From assembly GCF_001579845.1 (NCBI RefSeq), contig NZ_CP007440.1:1302001-1366000 (forward strand): DNA of 64,000 nucleotides. The letters run 5' to 3'. Below the pieces are notes generated by a model, which worked only from the letters and a program-made list of their open reading frames with translations, was not told where the DNA came from and did not search any database. The DNA is from Rhodoplanes sp. Z2-YC6860. GTDB lineage: Bacteria; Pseudomonadota; Alphaproteobacteria; Rhizobiales; Xanthobacteraceae. Of the stretch, positions 16,422-25,275 are shown piece by piece. A program made the position numbers and the translations under genes. Each line of letters begins with the position of its first letter. Within the stretch, counting starts at the first letter, position 1.

Positions 16422-17285
16422 ATGCCGGTGCCGTTCCTCATGCGCTGTGACTGCCATGTCCATATCGTTGGATCCATCCAAGACTATCCGCAGGTTCCCG
16501 ATCGTACTTATCTCGCAGGCGTCGCAAGCGTCGCCGCGCTGAAGGAGCTCGGCGCCACACGTGGGATCGACCGCTTCGTGATCGTGCAGCCGAGCTTCTA
16601 CGGCGTCGATAACGCCATGACGCTTGATGCTCTCGAAGAGTTCGACGGCCATGGCCGCGGTGTCGCTGTGATCGATCCGGCCAAGACCTCCCCTGACACG
16701 CTCGCGATGTTTCATGACTGCGGCGTGCGCGGTCTTCGCATCAATCTCTACAGCCCGATCAAGCCACCCGGCGGTGACACGCTGGAGGCGGCTTTTGCCG
16801 CGAACGCGGCCGCCGCGCGCCAGCACGGCTGGCACGTGCAGGTGATCGCGCCGCTGCCGAATCTGCTGCCCCACGCCGATCTGCTGGCGAAGTCGTCTGT
16901 GCCCGTCGTCATCGACCACTACGGCCTCTACGGCGACAAGCGGCCGGACAGCGCCGAAGGCCGCCGGCTGCTCGATCTCGCCGGCCTGCCGCATGTCTGG
17001 GTGAAGCTCTCTGCACCGTATCGCCACGACCGCGGCCCGCTCAACATGGTGCCGGATCGCGAGTGGATCGCAGCCTTGCTTGCTGCCGCGCCGGACCGCT
17101 GCGTCTGGGGCAGCGATTGGCCGCATCCGCCGCCCCACGACGCCCAGAAGGGCGCTGACCGCGAAGCGCCCTATCGCGCGCTGTCCTACCAGACGCTGGT
17201 CGATGAGTTCCTGGCGGCGCTGCGGTCGGAGGAGTCCGCCGGGCGTGTCATGGGGGAAAACGCCGCGCGGCTTTATGGGTTCTAG
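16422..17285 (+). CDS. Amidohydrolase-2 family hydrolase (PDC-lactonase-like)
   Basis: 287 residues with the metal-dependent TIM-barrel motifs DCHVHI near the N-terminus, VIDHYG in the middle and VWGSDWPHPP near the C-terminus, the last containing the catalytic Asp. This is the pattern of 2-pyrone-4,6-dicarboxylate lactonase and related decarboxylases or lactonases of aromatic catabolism. ATG 16440 (MRCDCHVH) is a shorter possible start. It stands 55 bases before two Bug receptors, so the three genes may form an uptake-plus-hydrolysis unit for a lactone or dicarboxylate. Confidence 0.85.
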   Translation: MPVPFLMRCDCHVHIVGSIQDYPQVPDRTYLAGVASVAALKELGATRGIDRFVIVQPSFYGVDNAMTLDALEEFDGHGRGVAVIDPAKTSPDTLAMFHDCGVRGLRINLYSPIKPPGGDTLEAAFAANAAAARQHGWHVQVIAPLPNLLPHADLLAKSSVPVVIDHYGLYGDKRPDSAEGRRLLDLAGLPHVWVKLSAPYRHDRGPLNMVPDREWIAALLAAAPDRCVWGSDWPHPPPHDAQKGADREAPYRALSYQTLVDEFLAALRSEESAGRVMGENAARLYGF

Positions 17286-17340
17286 CCACTGGACAGCGTC
17301 GACGCTGCCGCGGACAATCCGGCTCGGAGGAAGCAACAAA

Positions 17341-18303
17341 ATGTTGATGCGCTTTGTCATTGCTGCGGCACTCGCGTTTGCCGTCCTCCCGGCGAAGGCG
17401 CAGAATTTCCCGAGCCGCAACATCCACATCATCGTGGCCTACGCGGCGGGCGGCACCGGCGACATCGTCGCGCGCCTGATCGCGCAGCCGCTCGGCGAGG
17501 CGTTGGGACAGACAGTCGTCGTCGAGAACCGCGCCGGCGCCACGGGCGCCATCGGCACGCAGGCCGTGGTGTCGTCGCCGCCCGACGGCCATACGCTGTT
17601 GTTGGGCCAGACCGGCGAGATTTCGATCAACCAGCATTGGTTCGCGAACTTGAGCTACAACGCGCAGAAGGACCTTATTCCAGTCGCGCTCGCCTCCGTG
17701 GTGCCGCTGGCGCTGGTGGTGCCTGCCAAGGCGCCCTACGAAAACATCAACGATCTCGCCAAGGCGCTGCTTGAAAAGAAGCCGCTGACCTTCGCCTCGG
17801 CCGGCACCGGCACGCCGGGCCATTTCGCCGGAGAGTTCCTGAAGCTTCGCGCCAAGGCCAATCTCACGCATGTGCCTTACAAGGGCGCGGGCCCGGCGCT
17901 GAACGACCTGATCGGTGGCCACGTCGACATGTATTTCCCGGGCTTCCCGGCGGCAACGCCGCTTCTGAAATCCGGCACCGTCAAGCTTCTCGCGGTGTCG
18001 TCGGCGAAGCGCTCCGGCGCGGCGCCCGAAATCCCGACAGTTGCCGAAGCCATCAAGGACCCGAATTTCGACCTGACGCTGTGGCAGGGCTTCTTCGCGC
18101 CGGCCGGTACGCCGAAGCCGGTGGTCGAGCGGTTGAACGCCGAGATCAACAAGATCCTCGGTACGCCTGACATGCAGGCCAAGCTTCGCGAGGCCGGCGC
18201 CGACGTGCGTATCAGTTCGATGGAGGAGTTCGCCGCCTTCACCAAATCGGAAAGCGACAAGTACGCGCAGATCATCAAGGAGTCCGGCGTGAAGCCGGAG
18301 TAG
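17341..18303 (+). CDS. Bug-family periplasmic receptor 4
   Basis: 320 residues. The signal peptide MLMRFVIAAALAFAVLPAKA precedes QNFPSRNIHIIVAYAAGGTG, VVVENRAGATG and PPDGHTLLLG. A strong ribosome site (CGGAGGAAG) fixes the start. It lies 55 bases after the amidohydrolase gene and 27 before receptor 5; all three run on the plus strand, which suggests that the receptors collect the substrate of the hydrolase. Confidence 0.9.
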   Translation: MLMRFVIAAALAFAVLPAKAQNFPSRNIHIIVAYAAGGTGDIVARLIAQPLGEALGQTVVVENRAGATGAIGTQAVVSSPPDGHTLLLGQTGEISINQHWFANLSYNAQKDLIPVALASVVPLALVVPAKAPYENINDLAKALLEKKPLTFASAGTGTPGHFAGEFLKLRAKANLTHVPYKGAGPALNDLIGGHVDMYFPGFPAATPLLKSGTVKLLAVSSAKRSGAAPEIPTVAEAIKDPNFDLTLWQGFFAPAGTPKPVVERLNAEINKILGTPDMQAKLREAGADVRISSMEEFAAFTKSESDKYAQIIKESGVKPE

Positions 18304-18330
18304 TTCGATCGGCGCGGGGAGGGGGATCAC

Positions 18331-19317
18331 ATGCACCGGCGCATTGCACTTCTATCGATCGCGCTGGCGATCACGGCATTGTCGAGTCTTGCGCTGACGA
18401 GACCCGCCGCCGCTGAAAGTACGTTCCCCAGCACGACGATCAAGTTCATCGTGCCGTTCCCGGCCGGCGGCATCAACGATGTGCTGGCGCGCATCGTCGC
18501 CGACAAGCTTCAGCACAAATGGGGCCAGCCGATCATCATCGAGCAGAAGACCGGCGCGGGCGGCAACATCGGCGCTGACCTCGCGTCCCAGGCCGAGCCC
18601 GACGGGCATACGCTGTTCGTTACCGCGCCGGGCCCGCTCGCTATCAACGGCAGTCTCTACAAGAAGCTGACCTACAAGCCCGAGGACTTCGTGCCGATCA
18701 CGGTGATCGGCAGCGTGCCGAACGTCACCATCGTGCGCAAAGACCTGCCGGTGAACTCGCTGCGCGAGCTCGTCGAATACATCCGAGCCACCCCCGGCAA
18801 GATCGTCTACGGCAGCCAGGGCAACGGCGCGACGCCGCATCTGACCGCCAACATGTTCATGAACATGACCGGCACGCAGATGGTGCACGTGCCCTATCGC
18901 GGCGAGACCCTGGTGCTGCAGGACATGCTCGGCGGCCATGTCGATCTGTTCTTCGGTAATGTCTCGGCGGCGCTGGCGCTGTGGCGCGACGGCAAGGTCA
19001 AGGTGCTGGCGGTGCTCGACAAGCAGCGTTCGGCGCAGATGCCAACAGTGCCGACCACGGCCGAAGCCGGCATGCCGGACCTGATCTCGACCGGCTGGTT
19101 CGCGGTTGCGGGACCGCCGAAGATGGCGCCGGCGCTGCGCGATCGCATCGCAGCCGACTTCAACGAAGTGCTGAAGATGCCGGACGTGATCGAGAAAATC
19201 CGCAACACCGGCGTCGAGCCGGTGGGCGGCACCGCAGCCGAGACCGCGGCGTTCATCAAGGACGAAGCCCGCCGCTGGGGCGAGGTGATCGCCAAAAACA
19301 ACATCGTGGTGGATTAG
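18331..19317 (+). CDS. Bug-family periplasmic receptor 5
   Basis: 328 residues. A long signal peptide ending TRPAAA is followed by ESTFPSTTIKFIVPFPAGGI, IIIEQKTGAGG and EPDGHTLFVT. The ribosome site GGGGAGGGGG is strong. It is the last gene of the amidohydrolase-receptor-receptor unit; an R2 repeat follows 8 bases after its stop. Confidence 0.9.
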   Translation: MHRRIALLSIALAITALSSLALTRPAAAESTFPSTTIKFIVPFPAGGINDVLARIVADKLQHKWGQPIIIEQKTGAGGNIGADLASQAEPDGHTLFVTAPGPLAINGSLYKKLTYKPEDFVPITVIGSVPNVTIVRKDLPVNSLRELVEYIRATPGKIVYGSQGNGATPHLTANMFMNMTGTQMVHVPYRGETLVLQDMLGGHVDLFFGNVSAALALWRDGKVKVLAVLDKQRSAQMPTVPTTAEAGMPDLISTGWFAVAGPPKMAPALRDRIAADFNEVLKMPDVIEKIRNTGVEPVGGTAAETAAFIKDEARRWGEVIAKNNIVVD

Positions 19318-19324
19318 CTCCGCT

Positions 19325-19425
19325 GTCATTCCGGGGCGCGCCGAAGGCGCGAACCCGGAATCCATGACCACGGCTGCGGAGTATCGATTCCGGGCTCACG
19401 CGTTGCGCGCATGCCCCGGAATGAC
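19325..19425. repeat. Interspersed palindromic repeat, family R2, copy 3
   Basis: Starts GTCATTCCGGGGCGCGCCG and ends ATGCCCCGGAATGAC, between the convergent ends of receptor 5 and the enoyl-CoA hydratase gene. It may serve as a bidirectional transcription end. Confidence 0.85.
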
Positions 19426-19438
19426 TCGTGGAGAGAGC

Positions 19439-20251
19439 CTAACCTTTCCCCGGCGTCCACCTTGCGGCGCGCTTCTCCTTGAACGACGCGAGCCCTTCGG
19501 CCGCCTCAGGCGATTGCCGCTTCGCCGCGTGGCTCTCGATCAATTTCGCGAACGCCTCGTTGCTCAGGTCGCCGAACGCCTGCTCCAGCACCAGCGCCTT
19601 GGTCTGCGCGATGGCGTCGGGGCCGTTTTCCAGCACGTGGCCGACGATCCGCGCGCCGACCGCATCCAGCTCTGTCAGCGGTACGACCTCGTGCACCAGG
19701 CCGATGCGCCGCGCCTCCTCGGCGTTGAAGCGCTCGCCCGTCAGCGCGTAGCGCCGCATCTGCCGCACGCCGATGGCATCGTTGAGCTGCGGTACGATGA
19801 TCGCGGCAGTGAGCCCCCAGCGCACCTCGGCGATCGAGAAGGTCGCGTTGTCGGCTGCGATCACCGCGTCGCAGGCCGCGATCAGTCCGGTGCCGCCGCC
19901 GAAACAGCCGCCCTGGACCAGCGCAATCGTCGGCACTGGCGCGAGATTGAGCCGCTGCACGGCCTCCGCCGTGGCGCGTGAAGCGCGAATGTTGTCCGCG
20001 GGCGATGAGGTCCGCACCATGTCGATCCATTTCAGGTCGGCACCGGCCTGGAAGTGCTTGCCGTTGCCTTTGATCACCACGGCGCGCAGGCCCGTGGCGT
20101 GACCGAGCGCATCGAGTGCGGCCAACAGTCCGGCAATGAGCTCGCCGTTGTAGGCATTGTTGACCTCGGGCCGGTTGAGCGTGACGGTCGCGACGCCGCG
20201 TGCGTCGACACTCCACAGCACCGGGCCGGCCGTTTGCGATAGAACAGGCAT
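19439..20251 (-). CDS. Enoyl-CoA hydratase/isomerase family protein (methylglutaconyl-CoA hydratase-like)
   Basis: 270 residues of the crotonase fold. VTLNRPEVNNAYN is the usual N-terminal signature, HFQAGADLKWI forms the first oxyanion-hole loop, and GGCFGGGTGLIAACD forms the second. The ADLKW motif and SIAEVRWGL resemble the methylglutaconyl-CoA hydratase (LiuC/AtuE) branch, so leucine or terpenoid breakdown is plausible, but no other gene of those pathways is near. The start at 20251 follows family length. A 10-bp perfect inverted repeat lies 18 bases upstream. Confidence 0.88.
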   Translation of the reverse strand: MPVLSQTAGPVLWSVDARGVATVTLNRPEVNNAYNGELIAGLLAALDALGHATGLRAVVIKGNGKHFQAGADLKWIDMVRTSSPADNIRASRATAEAVQRLNLAPVPTIALVQGGCFGGGTGLIAACDAVIAADNATFSIAEVRWGLTAAIIVPQLNDAIGVRQMRRYALTGERFNAEEARRIGLVHEVVPLTELDAVGARIVGHVLENGPDAIAQTKALVLEQAFGDLSNEAFAKLIESHAAKRQSPEAAEGLASFKEKRAARWTPGKG

Positions 20252-20269
20252 GATCGTTCCGCATTGAGA

Positions 20270-20295
20270 GTGGGCAGAAATTCGCTTCTGCCCAC
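20270..20295. promoter_or_regulatory. Perfect inverted repeat upstream of the enoyl-CoA hydratase gene
   Basis: GTGGGCAGAA, a 6-base loop, then TTCTGCCCAC: a 10-bp perfect stem. It lies between divergent genes, 18 bases from the hydratase start and 90 from the MetE-like start. It could be an operator or a 5' leader hairpin; no regulator gene adjoins. Confidence 0.4.
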
Positions 20296-20385
20296 GCGTT
20301 GGGACGTTGCAGATTGTGATACTAAACGTTCCGACAAAAGGCGCGAAGGCGAACGTGCCCATCAAGAATGTTCAAGGGAGTTGCG

Positions 20386-21522
20386 ATGCTGCACAGCACG
20401 AAACGGATCATCACCACTCACACCGGCAGCCTGCCGCGCCCGGCCAAGGTGGTCGAGCAGCTTCTGGCGGAGAAGAAGGGTGATGCCGATCGCTCGGCGT
20501 TCAATCTCGCCGTACGCGAGGCGGTGTCCGACGTGATCGACAAGCAGCGCTCGGCTGGTATCGATATCGTCAATGACGGCGAGCAGGGCCGCACCGACTA
20601 CACGGTGCATGTGGTCGACCGTCTCACGGGGTTCGAGGGAACATCCACGCCGCCGCTCGGTCATGGCGAGCCGGAGTTTCCCGAACTCGCCGAATTGCTC
20701 AAGCAGTTCGCCTCGCCGTTCCAGCATCGGCCGGCCTGCTCGGGGCCTGTCGCCTGGAAGGATTTCGCCGCGGCTGAAGCCGACATCGCCCGCGCCAAGG
20801 CCGGCATGGTGAAAGCGGGTGTCGAGGAATACTTCATGACCTCGCCGTCGCCGGGCCAGATTGCGCGGTATCTGAAGAACCATCACTACAAGACCGACGA
20901 GGAATACCTGTTCGCGCTGGCCGATGTGATGAAGCGGGAATACAAGGCGATCATCGACGCGGGCTTCATCCTGCAGGCCGACTGCCCCGATCTGGCGATG
21001 TCTTACGCGCTTTACCCCGGCATCAGCGTTCCCGACTATCGCAAGATCATCGCGATGAACGTCGAGGCGCTCAATCACGCCGTGAAGGATTTGCCGGCCG
21101 ACCGCATGCGCATGCATGTGTGCTGGGGTTCGACGCTCGGTCCGCACCACGGCGACATTCCGATCAAGGACATTGTCGATATCGTGTTGAAGGCGAAGCC
21201 CACGGCGGTGTCGTTCCCCGGAGCCAATCCGCGCCACGGCCACGAGTGGAAGGTGTGGAAGGACGTCAAGCTGCCGGACGGCAAGGCGATCATCCCGGGC
21301 GTGATCGATTCCACGTCGAACTTCGTCGAGCATCCGGAGCTGGTTGCCGACCGGATCGTGCAATACGCGGGCGCGGTAGGCCGCGAGAACGTCATCGCCG
21401 GTGTCGACTGCGGCTTCGGCACGTTTGCGGGTCGCGTGCAGGTGGACACCAAGATCGTCTGGATGAAGCTCGCGTCGCTGGCCGAAGGCGCAAGGCTCGC
21501 GTCGAAGCAGTTGTGGAATTGA
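20386..21522 (+). CDS. MetE-C-like (cobalamin-independent methionine synthase family) methyltransferase 1
   Basis: 378 residues, so only the catalytic half of MetE (COG0620 type). TTHTGSLPRP at the start is the family signature. Zinc ligands are visible at H244 and C246 (MRMHVCWG) and C342 (VDCGFG). Such stand-alone proteins move a methyl or alkyl group to or from a thiol; many are annotated as methionine synthase but act on other substrates. The start ATG 20386 is set by AAGGGAG. A second, divergent paralogue lies at 27240. The gene is divergent from the enoyl-CoA hydratase gene. Confidence 0.88.
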   Translation: MLHSTKRIITTHTGSLPRPAKVVEQLLAEKKGDADRSAFNLAVREAVSDVIDKQRSAGIDIVNDGEQGRTDYTVHVVDRLTGFEGTSTPPLGHGEPEFPELAELLKQFASPFQHRPACSGPVAWKDFAAAEADIARAKAGMVKAGVEEYFMTSPSPGQIARYLKNHHYKTDEEYLFALADVMKREYKAIIDAGFILQADCPDLAMSYALYPGISVPDYRKIIAMNVEALNHAVKDLPADRMRMHVCWGSTLGPHHGDIPIKDIVDIVLKAKPTAVSFPGANPRHGHEWKVWKDVKLPDGKAIIPGVIDSTSNFVEHPELVADRIVQYAGAVGRENVIAGVDCGFGTFAGRVQVDTKIVWMKLASLAEGARLASKQLWN

Positions 21523-21540
21523 AGCGCGGCTCTCTCCACT

Positions 21541-21696
21541 CGTGTCCCGGGCGCAGCGCAGCACGTAGCGAAGCGGAGTGATGCGCTGCAGACCCGGGAC
21601 CCCAGTTTCTTTCTTTTCGTGGACAGCAACCGGGGTCCCGGATCAGCGGTGCACCGTTCCGCTTCGCTCCACGCTGCACCGCATCCGGGACACGTG
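21541..21696. repeat. Interspersed palindromic repeat, family R1, copy 2
   Basis: Begins GTGTCCCGGGCGCAGCGCAG and ends ATCCGGGACACGTG. It fills the gap between the MetE-like gene and the convergent alkaline phosphatase gene. Confidence 0.85.
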
Positions 21697-21729
21697 CTGC
21701 GCCATCAAGCGAGCCACGATCCGAGCATC

Positions 21730-23475
21730 CTACTCGCTTTGTCCCAATCCCAACGCCTCGGCCATGATCCGGAACACTTCGGTGTTGTCGATCTGGCCAC
21801 GCACGCGTTCGCTGCCGGGGCCCGTCGCGGTCAGGATCACATCCTCGCCGGAGTGCACGCTGGAGTTCAGGTATCGTGGCAGGTTGCCGAGCCGCAACAT
21901 CGCACCGGGCGCGTTGCGATAGCGTTCGTTCGGCTCGTACGTGCCCCTGGCGCTGCCCGTCACGGTTGGATCGTTCGGATCGTCGAGCTTCGGCCGGAAC
22001 GTCTCGTAGTAGTCCGGCGAACTCGCCGAGAAGATCGCAAGCCTGCGGCTCACATCGACGCGCGGCGGGTAGCCGTCCTTGTCCGGCACCGGGTAGTTCG
22101 GGAAGCCCGCTTTGTCGTAGACGCCGATGCGCTCGCGGAGCGGCGCCTTGGGCGTGGCCGTCATGTCGTCGTCGATGGTGCCGATGAGGCTGATCGGATG
22201 ATTGTGGTCGGCCACCACCAGGATCAGCGTGTCCTCGCCGCGCGCTTTGGCCCAATCGCGGGCGAGCTTGACGGCATTGTCGAGCATGATGGTGTCGTAG
22301 ACCGCGCGCTCCATGTCGAGCGTGTGGGTGTATTTGTCGATCAGCCCGGACTCCACCATCAGGAAGAAGCCCTGCGGATTGCGTGACAGCACTTCGAGCG
22401 CGGCCGAGACCTGTTCGGTGAGGTCCGGCTGTTCTGGAAATTTCTTCACCGTACCTCCCTTGAGATACCTGCGGTCGAGCGCGCCATCCATGTTGCCGGG
22501 ATTGAACAGCCCGAGCAGCTTATCCGAGCGCTTGGCGGCTTCATTCATTTCCGCGGCCGTGGTCGCGACCGTGTAGCCCGCGTCGCGGAATTTCGCGACA
22601 TAATCGCTGCTGTCCGCGCGCCGGCCGCCGCTCTCGCCCTTCGGCAGGAAATGCGCCGCGCCGCCGCCCATCAGCACGTCGGGCTTTGCGGCAAACAACT
22701 GTTCGACGATCTCGTCATAGGTCGAGCGCCGCCGCGTATGCGCGAGCATCGCCGCGGGCGTCGCATCTTCGATCTCGGTGTTGGTGACGACGCCGACCGC
22801 CATGCCGGCCCGCCGCTTGGCGACACTGGCGATGCTCTCGACCCGCGGATCGTCGAACGCGCTTGCGCTGCGGTCCGCATAGCCGCCCATGGCGTTGACC
22901 GCCGACTTGTGGCCGGTCGCATAGGCGCTCGCCGAATTCGCCGAGTCGGTGATGATGGAATCGCTGCCGGCGGTCGCGACCAGCGCCGTGTGCGGCATGT
23001 CGTCGATCGCGAGCTTGCCCAGCGCTTTGCCCTCGGAGATGCCTTTGGACAGATGCCGTGCGGCAACGCGATGCGCGGGCGACATGCCGTCGCCTATGAA
23101 CAAGATGACGTTCTTGGCGATGCGTGGCCCGGTGTCATAAACCGTCCATGTCACCTCGCGGCTGTTGCTGCCGTCGGAGGCCTGCACCCGATAGCTGCCG
23201 GGCTTGTTCAGTGTTACGTCGCGCAGCACGATGGACGACTGCTCCTTGTTGTCCTCGCGCTCGATGAACGTCGCGGTGCGGCCGAGGGCCGCGGCGTAGT
23301 CCGTGCCGTTGACGGTGATCCTGACCTGGTCGGGCTTGAGCTTTCCAGGGAATTCGACCTTGAAGTCGAATTTCGCGCCGTTCAGGATCTCGGCGCGGTC
23401 GATCGGGTAGATGGTCTGGCTATGGGCTGTGGCTGCGCCCAGAAGGAGCGTGGCAGTCGCAAGAACGAGGCGCAT
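21730..23475 (-). CDS. Alkaline phosphatase, PhoA family, with an N-terminal Ig-like domain
   Basis: 581 residues. A Sec signal (MRLVLATATLLLGAATAHS) is followed by a beta-rich domain (about 25-112) and then the phosphatase core: NVILFIGDGMS (metal Asp 129), ITDSANSASAYATGHK (nucleophile S178 after D177), and near the C-terminus DHNHP and SVHSGEDV, which carry metal-binding His. It releases phosphate from organic esters in the periplasm. It follows the phoD-like gene on the same strand after 80 bases, and a perfect 7-4-7 Pho box lies 45 bases before its start, so induction by phosphate starvation through PhoB is expected. Confidence 0.93.
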   Translation of the reverse strand: MRLVLATATLLLGAATAHSQTIYPIDRAEILNGAKFDFKVEFPGKLKPDQVRITVNGTDYAAALGRTATFIEREDNKEQSSIVLRDVTLNKPGSYRVQASDGSNSREVTWTVYDTGPRIAKNVILFIGDGMSPAHRVAARHLSKGISEGKALGKLAIDDMPHTALVATAGSDSIITDSANSASAYATGHKSAVNAMGGYADRSASAFDDPRVESIASVAKRRAGMAVGVVTNTEIEDATPAAMLAHTRRRSTYDEIVEQLFAAKPDVLMGGGAAHFLPKGESGGRRADSSDYVAKFRDAGYTVATTAAEMNEAAKRSDKLLGLFNPGNMDGALDRRYLKGGTVKKFPEQPDLTEQVSAALEVLSRNPQGFFLMVESGLIDKYTHTLDMERAVYDTIMLDNAVKLARDWAKARGEDTLILVVADHNHPISLIGTIDDDMTATPKAPLRERIGVYDKAGFPNYPVPDKDGYPPRVDVSRRLAIFSASSPDYYETFRPKLDDPNDPTVTGSARGTYEPNERYRNAPGAMLRLGNLPRYLNSSVHSGEDVILTATGPGSERVRGQIDNTEVFRIMAEALGLGQSE

Positions 23476-23519
23476 GGATTGGCTCTCAGTGGCGGATTCA
23501 GGTCACTTAGGCTGCCACC

Positions 23520-23537
23520 GTGACAGTCATGTAACAG
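23520..23537 (-). promoter_or_regulatory. Pho box
   Basis: On the minus strand CTGTTAC-ATGA-CTGTCAC, two 7-base direct repeats spaced by 4, which matches the PhoB consensus CTGTCAT-N4-CTGTCAT/C. It is 45 bases upstream of the PhoA-type gene and inside the phoD-phoA gap, giving the phosphatase its own promoter. Confidence 0.85.
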
Positions 23538-23555
23538 TCACAAAGGCCAGCCGGC

Positions 23556-25133
23556 CTAAATTCGCTGCACCATCGGGCCGGTGGTCCAACGCAGCAGCTT
23601 CGGCTCGATTCGCGTTGCCCACAGGGCGTTGCCGCCGACGTCCTTCAACGTCACAGTCATGACCTCGCTGGCGCTGTCGATCGCAACGTGGCCGTAGAAC
23701 TGCAAGCCGAAGCATGGCGCGAGATTCTCGCCCTGCTCGGCGCTGCAACCGTTCTGATAGCGAACCTGCGGGCCGAATGTGTTGTCGAGCTCGCCCGGGG
23801 CCCACGTGCCGGCATGCAGTGGGCCGGAGATGAACTCCCAGAACGGCTCGAAATCCTGGAACTGAGCGCGGTTCGGATCGTAATAGTGCGCCGCCGTGTA
23901 GTGCATGTCGGCGGTGATCCACACCGTGTTGTGCACGCCCGCGTGCTTGATGAAGGCGAGCAGGTCGGCGATTTCGAGCTCGCGTCCGACGGGCGCGCCG
24001 TTACCGAGCGCCACGGCGTCGTAGCTGACGATGGAAAGCGGAAGGTCGGCCGCGATCACCTTCCAGGTCGCGTTCGAGTGCGTGAGCTCGCGCTTCAGCC
24101 ATTCGAGCTGCACGGCGCCGAGGATCGCGCTGTCCGGCCCGAGTTCAGTATCGCGATTGCCGTTCGGCCCGCGGTAGCTCCGCATGTCGAGCAGGAAGAC
24201 GTCCAGCAACGGGCCGTAGGAGATATTGCGGTAGATGCGGCCGGTCTCGGCCTGGGTCTGCCGCACCGGCATGTATTCGCAGAAGGCGCGGCGGCCGTGG
24301 GCCGCGAGCAGCGATGCGTTGGTGTTGCCGTAGTCGCCACGATTCTGCCCCGGCCACCAGTCGTTGGTGACCTCGTGATCGTCCCACTGCGCGAACATCG
24401 GCACTTCGGAATTGAAGCGGCGCAGATTCGCATCGAGCAGATTGTATTTGTAGTTGCCGCGGAAGTCGGCGACTGACGTCGCATTGCGTGACTTTTCTTC
24501 AGTCACGAGGTTGCGCCACACCTCTCCGTTCGGCAGCTTCTGTTCGCGCTCGATCGGGCAATCGGCATAGATGCTGTCGCCGGAATGGATGAAGAAGTCC
24601 GGCCGGTCGCCGAGCATCGTGTTGAACGTGCGGATGCCGCCGCGCGATTCGTCGATGCCCCAGCCCTGGCCGACCACATCGCCGGACCAGACGAACGACA
24701 CCGAGCGCCGGTCCGCGGGCGCCGTGCGGAAGCGGCCCACCACCGCTTCGCTCGAAATGGTCGGCGCGGCCAAGTCCTCAAATCGCACGCGATAGAAGAT
24801 GTCCTGACCCGCCGGGAGACTCTCAAGCAACGCTTTCGCCGTGAAATCACTCTCCGGCAACGCATCGATGGCGGCTGCGCCACGGATGTTCTTGAAGCTG
24901 TCGGTGGTCGCGACCTCGACCAGCATGCGCGACGGCCGGTCGGCACGCGCCCAGACCATCGCGGAGTCCGCCGAGACGTCGCCCGATTGAATGCCATGCG
25001 TGATCTGCGGCCGGTCGGCCGCGCGGCTGACATAAGGCTTGGCGATGGAGCCGACACTTGCGAACGCTGTCACTGACGCGGCCCTCACCAGGAACCGGCG
25101 GCGCGTGAGCCGCGTGCGCGAGATGGCGACCAT
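23556..25133 (-). CDS. phoD: Alkaline phosphatase D (PhoD) family protein
   Basis: 525 residues. A Tat signal (RLTRRRFLVRAASVTAFA) is followed by an N-terminal fibronectin-like domain (ITHGIQSGDVSADSAMVWAR). The PhoD phosphoesterase core follows with FVWSGDVVGQGWG, FFIHSGDSIYADCPI, PMFAQWDDHEVTNDWWPGQ, VWITADMHYTAAHYYDP and a later Gly-His segment. It is exported folded and loaded with metal to the periplasm. A strong ribosome site (GGCGGAGGAT) precedes ATG 25133. Only a half Pho box is seen upstream, so its regulation is less certain than that of the PhoA gene downstream. Confidence 0.93.
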   Translation of the reverse strand: MVAISRTRLTRRRFLVRAASVTAFASVGSIAKPYVSRAADRPQITHGIQSGDVSADSAMVWARADRPSRMLVEVATTDSFKNIRGAAAIDALPESDFTAKALLESLPAGQDIFYRVRFEDLAAPTISSEAVVGRFRTAPADRRSVSFVWSGDVVGQGWGIDESRGGIRTFNTMLGDRPDFFIHSGDSIYADCPIEREQKLPNGEVWRNLVTEEKSRNATSVADFRGNYKYNLLDANLRRFNSEVPMFAQWDDHEVTNDWWPGQNRGDYGNTNASLLAAHGRRAFCEYMPVRQTQAETGRIYRNISYGPLLDVFLLDMRSYRGPNGNRDTELGPDSAILGAVQLEWLKRELTHSNATWKVIAADLPLSIVSYDAVALGNGAPVGRELEIADLLAFIKHAGVHNTVWITADMHYTAAHYYDPNRAQFQDFEPFWEFISGPLHAGTWAPGELDNTFGPQVRYQNGCSAEQGENLAPCFGLQFYGHVAIDSASEVMTVTLKDVGGNALWATRIEPKLLRWTTGPMVQRI

Positions 25134-25275
25134 CGATCCTCCGCCGTTGATTCGCGGCGGACAATGCCGATGGTGTTTGACAGGGACTCGACTCTTCTGC
25201 GACGGCTTGATGACTCGCCGCGACCGTTTCGCGATGATGTTTTGGCGAATCTTAGATGTGGCGCGTGTCGGGCCG

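Noticed and set aside
25134-25275. Pho box upstream of phoD
   Set aside because: Only one half-site (CTGTCAA) is found; the second repeat at the required spacing is missing.
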